This document shows, piece by piece, positions 6,883-11,488 of a DNA stretch of 11,488 nucleotides (within the stretch, counting starts at the first letter, position 1; each line of letters begins with the position of its first letter). Both the position numbers and the translations under genes were made by a program. Below the pieces are notes generated by a model. It ran no database searches. It was given only the letters and a program-made list of their open reading frames with translations, and had not been told where the DNA came from. The DNA is from Verrucomicrobiales bacterium (GTDB lineage Bacteria; Verrucomicrobiota; Verrucomicrobiia; Verrucomicrobiales; Akkermansiaceae), in assembly GCA_003483645.1 (NCBI GenBank), contig DMYM01000519.1, positions 1 through 11,488 of the forward strand, in the 5' to 3' direction.

Positions 6883-9330
6883 ATGCTCGGACCGATGACG
6901 GAGTTCCTCGCGGCAAGGTCAGCACCCTGCTGGGTGGTGGCCCTGCTCCTCTGCTCCTGTTCCGAGAAGGATGAGAGCGATCGCGTGGCCCGGGAGCCGG
7001 ACGATCCGCCCAGGCTCATCAGTGAGGAGGGACGGAGTTACATATGGGATGCCGAGCATCGTTCCAATCTCCTGAAGGAGATTGGGTTTTCCCGGATTGC
7101 AGAAGCCTTGCAGTCACGGAACCGCCAGAGGTTGGTTGATATCCTTGCTCCCGGGTTCAAGGGACTGCATCCAGCTGCCGGAAAAGGCCAATCCTTCCAG
7201 GCTGGTATCCTTGCGGTGCGCGAAGAGGTTGGCAGCAGTCAATCGCGGCGTGTAGAGCGGGAGGGGATTGCCGACTGGATCCTGGGAAGGTTGGCGGAAC
7301 TCGATCAGAGCGGGCGCGCCGATCTCACGTTGCGGACTCATGTCATCACGCTCTTTCCGGAGGAGCGGGACAACCCCGGAGGATCCTGGTCCGGGACTGG
7401 AAAGATCGAGGTGTTTGCAGAGGGTCCGGCAGGATCCCGGGGAGAGCTCACCCTCTTTTTTCAGTTCGGAGTCTCGGCCTTGAGCGAGGAGCGGCTTGCG
7501 GCCCCGGGGTGGCTTGTCTCCATGCATGTGACACGTGCGGTGCTTGGGCATGCCAGGGAGCCTCTCATGACCGAAGTAGCTGCCGGGCGTGGAATCAACA
7601 ATGCTCTCTTCTGGGATAACTGGAAGGAGCCCCGTAACCGGAGGGTTATGAACACGGGCGGAGTTTACCTTTGTGATTTCAACAACGATGGGCGCCATGA
7701 CCTCTTCGTGACCGACATGCGAGGTTCACGCTTTTTCGTTGGCCAGCCGCGGGGATTGTTTCGGGAAGGGACGCAGGCCCTGGGCATACGTGGTCACCTG
7801 GGAGGGGGCTTTGCGGCTTTTGTCGATCTGGATGGCGACGGCTGGGAGGATCTCATCCACGGCATTGCCCACCACCCGGATGGCTACCGCCTGTACCGTA
7901 ATCTGAACGGTCGTTTTTTTCAGGACATCACGGAGCGCAGTAACCTGACCTCCTTTCTTATCGGGATGTCGCGGGAAGAATTCAAGACCAGCACCCGGGA
8001 GCAGGTTCTGGAAAAAACTCAGGTGAAACCCACCGGGCTTTCGCTGGCAGATTACGACCTCGATGGAAAGGTCGACCTCTATGTCACCCGAGGAGCAGGA
8101 GGCGGGTTCAAGTCGGGATCCTGGATTGACGGCAAGGCAGGCAAGCTGGCCAACAACCAGTTGCTGCGGAATGTCGGTGGCTGGCAATTTGAGGATGCGA
8201 CCAATGGGGCCCCCCTCGATGGCGGTCAGCGTTCGACCAGCAACGCAGTTTGGTTCCATGCAAACGATGACCTGAGGCCGGACCTTTATGTAATCGACGA
8301 GTTTGGAGATGGAATCCTGCTGCTCAATGGCCCGGATGGACAATTCCAGGGGAAGGAACTGAACGAGAAGCCAACCGATTTTGGTTCAATGGGGATGACG
8401 GCGGGGGACATCAACAACGATGGCTACTCCGATCTTTATATCGGGGAAATGTATTCCAAGGCCGGGCAGCGGGTCATGGGAAATATTCCCCCGGGCGAAT
8501 ATGACAGGCAGGTTGTCCGGAAACTCGAACGGCTGGTTGATGGGAGTCAGCTTTACCTCGGGCAGAAAGGAGAGCGATTTTCCCCGGTTGGAACCGTGAT
8601 GGGAGTAAACGCGGTTGGATGGGCCTGGGGTCCGTGCATGGCGGACTTCAACAATGACGGCTGGCTCGACCTGTACGCGACCGCAGGGTTCATCAGCCAG
8701 GAACGGGGCAAGCCCGATGGCTGAAGTTGTCTCTGGCAGGTTGTCGTGTCACAACCATTTAACCGCTCAGCTACTGCCAGTTGTCCTGGCGCCCCCGATC
8801 CTTCATTGGGAGAGTTATGGGTGGAGGATCCCTTCAGGATCAACTGGGAGAACAATCTGAGCAGCTATGAGAGGAACCGGGCTTTTCTCAGTATGGGAGG
8901 AGAGAGCTTTCTTGAGATCAGTCACCTGACCGGGGCAGACAGCGATGGAGATGCCCGGGCCTGTGTCGCTGCTGATCTTGAGGGAGATGGGCGGCAGGAA
9001 CTGATTGTGCGCCAGACGGGAGGAGGTGCGGTCCTTATATTCGAGAACCGTTTTCCAGCAGGAAACTGGGTTGCAGTTCGGCTGCGCGGGACGACCAGCA
9101 ACCGGCATGGAATTGGAGCCCGTCTGGTCGCTGAGGCAGGAGGTCGCCTGATCGTGCGAAATCAATTCCCGGTGAATTCCTACCGCTCACAGGCCAGTAA
9201 CTCCATTCACTTTGGCCTGGGTTCGGCCAAGCAAGTGGATCGACTCACGATCCGCTGGCCTTCAGGGCAAATTCAGGTGATCGAGAATCTCGAGACCAAA
9301 AAACTACATTACATTAGTGAAAGTTCATGA
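6883..9330 (+). CDS. FG-GAP/CRTAC1-type lipoprotein with ASPIC/UnbV domain and in-frame TGA (candidate selenoprotein)
   Basis: 815 residues if TGA 8722-8724 (codon 614) is read through. The signal peptide ends in a lipobox (L-C-S-C, Cys26). Residues about 60-220 look like an NTF2/SnoaL-type domain, a weak call. From about 255 on there are FG-GAP/VCBS-like calcium-binding repeats with D-x-[DN]-x-D-G motifs starting near 265, 315, 390, 509 and 588; a degenerate one is at 461. After codon 614 comes S-C-L-W, another D-L-E-G-D-G repeat, and a complete ASPIC/UnbV domain from W729 with the hallmark S-N-R-H-G-I-G-A-R and R-W-P-S-G. Both halves share one frame, and the 3' part has no signal peptide or convincing start, so this is one gene. 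The final stop is also TGA, so TGA is not globally reassigned. Alternatives are a nonsense mutation or a sequencing error. Likely surface or periplasmic; substrate unknown. Confidence 0.85.
8722..8724 (+). other. In-frame TGA, candidate selenocysteine codon
   Basis: The codon falls between G-K-P-D-G and S-C-L-W-Q-V-V-V-S, giving a U-x-C pair if read as selenocysteine. From memory, related Planctomycetota proteins carry Cys-Ser-aromatic-aromatic-Trp just before a V-V-S motif at this point, which would make this a Sec/Cys pair. A one-base change from TGC or TGT to TGA explains the codon equally well without recoding. The selABCD genes are not in this window. Confidence 0.5.
8739..8756 (+). promoter_or_regulatory. 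Candidate bacterial SECIS stem-loop
   Basis: Perfect 6-bp stem GGTTGT / ACAACC with a 6-base loop CGTGTC. The stem begins 14 bases after the TGA and the loop 20 bases after it, with G at loop position 2 followed by T. This fits the known bacterial layout: a short stem-loop inside the coding region, with the apical loop about 16-37 bases downstream and a G among its first two bases. It also resembles, from memory, the upper stem of E. coli fdhF, which begins GGUUG. A longer pairing, CTGGCAG (8733-8739) with CTGCCAG (8774-8780), competes at G8739. Similar hairpins occur elsewhere in this window, so chance is not excluded. Confidence 0.45.
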
Positions 9331-9435
9331 ATTGCTGAGAAGTCTGCATTAGTCACATTTTCTATTGACCGGGTCCGAGAAATTGGTGGAATGAGCTATT
9401 CGTCACATCTGGGCAGCAAGCCCAGAGGATACATC
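9331..9435 (+). promoter_or_regulatory. Leader of the PEP-CTERM gene with hairpin next to the ribosome binding site
   Basis: 105-base spacer. TTGACC at 9365-9370 could be a -35 box, but I see no good -10 box 16-18 bases on. A perfect 6-bp hairpin CTGGGC / GCCCAG with a 5-base loop lies at 9409-9425. It runs into the likely Shine-Dalgarno AGAGGA (9424-9429), which is 6 bases from ATG 9436. The hairpin could mask the ribosome binding site. No terminator for the upstream gene is visible. Confidence 0.35.
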
Positions 9436-10320
9436 ATGAAAACGCATAGACTATTCCTTCCCTTGGCGGTGCTTGCCAGCACGGTCCTCCCGGGATCCTC
9501 GGCGCTCATCCATCGCTGGAGCTTCAACGAAGCTGCGGGCTCAGCTGCCGATGGGGCCGCTCTGGTGGATTCTGTCGGGGGAGCAACTGGATTCGTCCGG
9601 GGTGACGGCGCCAACTTCACCGGGACGGGACTTGACCTTCCCGGGGGGGACTCACTGAACGGGCGGGCAGCCTACGGCGACCTCCCCAATAACCTGATCT
9701 CGGTCCATTCCACCGTGACTCTTGAAGGTTGGGTCTCGGTTGACTCAAGTGGTGGTGGAGGCTGGACGCGGATTTTCGATTTTGGCTTCACTGAGGGAGC
9801 TGGTGAGATCACAGGTCCCGGCAATACCAATGGTGGCGGTACGCAGGGACTCGATTACCTCATGCTGTCAGCCTCACGTGGTGGGAACTACAACCAGCAA
9901 CGGATTGAATGGCGTAATGAGGATCCGGGCGGCGGTGGGGTCACGACCCTGGACTCGAACCTGAATACCACCTTTGGTGAGATCTTTCACTTTGCCGTTT
10001 CGGTAGAAGGTGACGGAACCCAGAGCATCATCAATTACTGGCGCAATGGGGTTCACGTGACTGTTGACGGAGTTGCCCCCCGGACTCTGGGGGACATCAA
10101 TGATGTCAACACCTGGCTCGGTCGCTCGACCTGGATCAATGATGGCACCCTCGACGGGACCTTCGAGGAGTTCCGCATCTGGGATAACGCGGCGGATCAG
10201 TCCTTTGTCGATGCGAGTATCGCACTGGGAGCGGATAGTGTGATCCCGGAGCCAGCCGTTTTCAGTCTGCTGGGTCTTACCGGTTTCGCATTGCTCCTCC
10301 GGAGGCGACGCTCTCAGTAG
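9436..10320 (+). CDS. PEP-CTERM surface protein with LamG/concanavalin-like domain
   Basis: 294 residues. The N-terminal signal peptide (M-K-T-H-R-L-F-L-P, cleaved near S-S-A at 29-31) leads straight into L-I-H-R-W-S-F-N-E-A-A-G-S, the typical opening of a LamG/laminin-G-like jelly-roll domain in Verrucomicrobiota and Planctomycetota. The domain continues with V-T-L-E-G-W-V and ends with F-E-E-F-R-I-W-D-N-A, matching the last strands of the fold. The C terminus has V-I-P-E-P, a hydrophobic helix (about 274-286) and R-R-R-R, the tripartite PEP-CTERM sorting signal recognised by an exosortase, which moves the protein to the cell surface or extracellular matrix. The ATG at 9391 in the same frame would add 15 hydrophilic residues before the signal peptide, so 9436 is chosen. 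The binding target, possibly a glycan, is unknown. It is transcribed in the same direction as the flanking FG-GAP genes. Confidence 0.9.
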   Translation: MKTHRLFLPLAVLASTVLPGSSALIHRWSFNEAAGSAADGAALVDSVGGATGFVRGDGANFTGTGLDLPGGDSLNGRAAYGDLPNNLISVHSTVTLEGWVSVDSSGGGGWTRIFDFGFTEGAGEITGPGNTNGGGTQGLDYLMLSASRGGNYNQQRIEWRNEDPGGGGVTTLDSNLNTTFGEIFHFAVSVEGDGTQSIINYWRNGVHVTVDGVAPRTLGDINDVNTWLGRSTWINDGTLDGTFEEFRIWDNAADQSFVDASIALGADSVIPEPAVFSLLGLTGFALLLRRRRSQ

Positions 10321-10344
10321 AGAGAGGCAGCAGTTTTTTCTTTC

Positions 10345-10385
10345 AGCACCCGCCCGGATGTTCCGTGGCGGGTGTTGCCCTTTTT
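10345..10385 (+). terminator. Intrinsic terminator after the PEP-CTERM gene
   Basis: A 10-bp stem (AGCACCCGCC with GGCGGGTGTT, one G-U pair) is extended by a 4-bp inner stem CGGA/TCCG around a TGT loop, with a single bulged T at 10366. GCCC and then five T (10381-10385) follow. This is a classic Rho-independent terminator, placed 24 bases after the stop codon. Confidence 0.85.
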
Positions 10386-10412
10386 GTAGCTATGGTTGCC
10401 ACGCCGCTGACA

Positions 10413-10430
10413 GGGTGGCAGGTTCCACCC
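10413..10430 (+). promoter_or_regulatory. Hairpin upstream of the second FG-GAP gene
   Basis: Perfect 6-bp stem GGGTGG / CCACCC with a 6-base loop, ending 10 bases before ATG 10441. The purine stretch AAGAGAG (10432-10438) between hairpin and ATG is the only ribosome binding candidate. The promoter must lie between the terminator and here, but no clear boxes are seen. Confidence 0.35.
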
Positions 10431-10440
10431 CAAGAGAGCA

Positions 10441-11488
10441 ATGAATCCGATTTCCCACCTGCTTGCTGCTGGTGCAGCGATACCCTTGGTGCTCGTGGTG
10501 GCGGGTTGCGACAAACCGGCAGGGTCGTCTGCCGGCAGGGATCCTGACCGCGGGGGGGTGGCCCCGGCACCAGGGACTGTCGAATCCCGGCCTCTCCCGG
10601 TCCGTGCGGTTCGGGCCGAGGGGGAGGCCCTCTTTGAGGCGCTCCCGGCCGGGCGGACGGGAATTGACTACGGCATGCATTGGGATGATCCCGCCAGCGT
10701 CCTCAAGGAGTTTATCTTCCTCAATCCCTCCGGGGGGATCTGCACGGGTGACTATGATGGTGACGGGTTGCCGGATCTCTACATTACCAGTCCCTCGGGG
10801 GGCAACCGGCTCTACCGGAACACAGGAGGATTCAAGTTTGAAGATGTTACCAAGGTGGCCGGGGTTTCCGATCCGGGCTTCTGGGGAACCGGTGCGAGTT
10901 TCGTCGATATTGACGATGACGGAGATCTTGATCTCTACGCCTGTGGCTATACCCGGCCCAACAAGCTCTATATAAATGACGGCACGGGAAGGTTTGTCGA
11001 CCGGGCCGCGGAGGTGGGCCTCGACTTCAATGGCGGAAGCATGATGATGAGCTTCACGGATATTGATAACGACGGCGATCTTGACGGCTACCTTGCGACC
11101 ACTGCGGTGGCACCTCCACCGGGAACAGACTTCAGGGTGAAGTTCGTCCCCCGGGAGAGTGACGGAAAGGAAATCCCGGTGGTAATTCCCGAGCTGAGCG
11201 AGTACTGGGAAATCCTGATAAAGCCCGGGGACAAGGCGCAGCGTGTGGAGGCGGGACAGCGTGATCGGCTCTTCCGTAATGACGGCGGTCAGTTCGTTGA
11301 TGTCTCCAGGGTGGCGGGGATCAAGGGTGCTTACTTCACGCTTTCCGCTACCTGGATTGACTATGATGCCGATGGAGATGCGGACCTCTATGTGTCCAAC
11401 GATTTCACGGGGCCTGACATGCTCTACCGTAACCGCGGAGATGGTACATTTGAGGATGTCGCGAGGGAAGCGGTGCCCCATACGCCCT
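10441..11488 (+). CDS. FG-GAP/CRTAC1-type lipoprotein, C terminus outside window
   Basis: 349 codons are visible, with no stop before the window end. The N terminus has a signal peptide and lipobox (V-A-G-C, Cys23), then a Pro/Gly/Ala-rich linker to about residue 60. The rest is a run of FG-GAP/VCBS-like repeats with calcium-loop motifs: G-D-Y-D-G-D-G-L-P-D-L near 103, D-I-D-D-D-G-D-L-D-L near 155, D-I-D-N-D-G-D-L-D near 208, and D-Y-D-A-D-G-D-A-D-L near 313. Blocks of the form N-R-L-Y-R-N-x-G-x-F-x-F-E-D-V-T repeat between them. This is the CRTAC1-type beta-propeller layout; members usually end in an ASPIC/UnbV domain, which would lie beyond the window. It is more canonical than the FG-GAP lipoprotein at 6883-9330 and lacks that protein's long N-terminal region. 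It is exported and lipid-anchored; ligand unknown. Confidence 0.9.
   Translation, partial: MNPISHLLAAGAAIPLVLVVAGCDKPAGSSAGRDPDRGGVAPAPGTVESRPLPVRAVRAEGEALFEALPAGRTGIDYGMHWDDPASVLKEFIFLNPSGGICTGDYDGDGLPDLYITSPSGGNRLYRNTGGFKFEDVTKVAGVSDPGFWGTGASFVDIDDDGDLDLYACGYTRPNKLYINDGTGRFVDRAAEVGLDFNGGSMMMSFTDIDNDGDLDGYLATTAVAPPPGTDFRVKFVPRESDGKEIPVVIPELSEYWEILIKPGDKAQRVEAGQRDRLFRNDGGQFVDVSRVAGIKGAYFTLSATWIDYDADGDADLYVSNDFTGPDMLYRNRGDGTFEDVAREAVPHTP

Noticed and set aside
6629..6883. Small 84-codon membrane protein gene in the divergent spacer
   Set aside because: It has a hydrophobic N-terminal third, but the rest looks random, no good ribosome binding site precedes ATG 6629, and it runs into the start of the FG-GAP gene. 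It remains possible but unsupported.
8700..8760. Programmed frameshift or indel joining the two halves
   Set aside because: Both halves are in the same frame, so no shift is needed; only the TGA interrupts them.
8746..9330. Separate gene for the ASPIC/UnbV part, starting at GTG 8746
   Set aside because: It has no signal peptide or clear ribosome binding site, is in the same frame as the upstream gene, and supplies the domain missing from it. A GTG inside the hairpin loop is a poor start.
10333..10343. T-rich run after the PEP-CTERM stop as a terminator
   Set aside because: No hairpin precedes it; the real terminator hairpin lies just downstream with its own T-run.
1..11488. Genome-wide reassignment of TGA to Trp or Gly
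   Set aside because: TGA ends several clear genes in the window (at 1471, 2659, 6090 and 9330), including the one with the internal TGA.
1..11488. CRISPR arrays, tRNA or rRNA genes, insertion sequences, integrase or attachment sites
   Set aside because: No regularly spaced repeats, cloverleaf-like segments, transposase-like proteins or terminal inverted repeats were seen on reading both strands.

Overview
The window looks like chromosomal DNA from a GC-rich Gram-negative bacterium of the Planctomycetota/Verrucomicrobiota kind, most likely Verrucomicrobiota. The clues are a PEP-CTERM protein ending in a VIPEP motif, a hydrophobic stretch and an Arg cluster; two large FG-GAP/VCBS lipoproteins of the CRTAC1/ASPIC-UnbV type; and many starts without a clear Shine-Dalgarno sequence. 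This placement is inference from protein style.

Left half (1-6515, all minus strand): seven genes with gaps of 11 to 125 bases, read as one operon. In transcription order they are a small secreted Cys-rich protein (9 Cys), a HlyD-type periplasmic adaptor, a MacB/LolD-type ABC ATPase, two different FtsX/MacB-type permeases, a DUF318/ArsP-type permease with paired Cys at its N terminus, and a lipoprotein cut by the window start. The adaptor, ATPase and two permeases form a complete inner-membrane and periplasmic export unit. No outer-membrane TolC-like factor is visible. The Cys-rich protein and the DUF318 permease suggest export or handling of a thiophilic metal or metalloid, but the substrate is not shown. 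A sigma70-like promoter before the first gene would place the transcript start at the ATG itself, giving a leaderless message.

Middle (6516-6882): a 367-base spacer between divergently transcribed units. It holds the promoter and an odd dyad, and no gene I can support.

Right half (6883-11488, all plus strand): an FG-GAP lipoprotein with an NTF2-like N-terminal region, a PEP-CTERM/LamG-type surface protein followed by a strong intrinsic terminator, and a second FG-GAP lipoprotein cut by the window end. These are envelope or extracellular proteins of unknown substrate.

Most notable point: the first FG-GAP gene has an in-frame TGA at 8722-8724. The same frame continues for 201 sense codons through a complete ASPIC/UnbV domain and then stops at another TGA. 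The codon lies in a U-Ser-Cys context. A perfect 6-bp hairpin sits 14 bases downstream, with a G at the second loop position, which fits the layout of a bacterial SECIS. I propose a selenocysteine-containing CRTAC1-family lipoprotein. The competing explanations are a point nonsense mutation or a sequencing error at a Cys codon.
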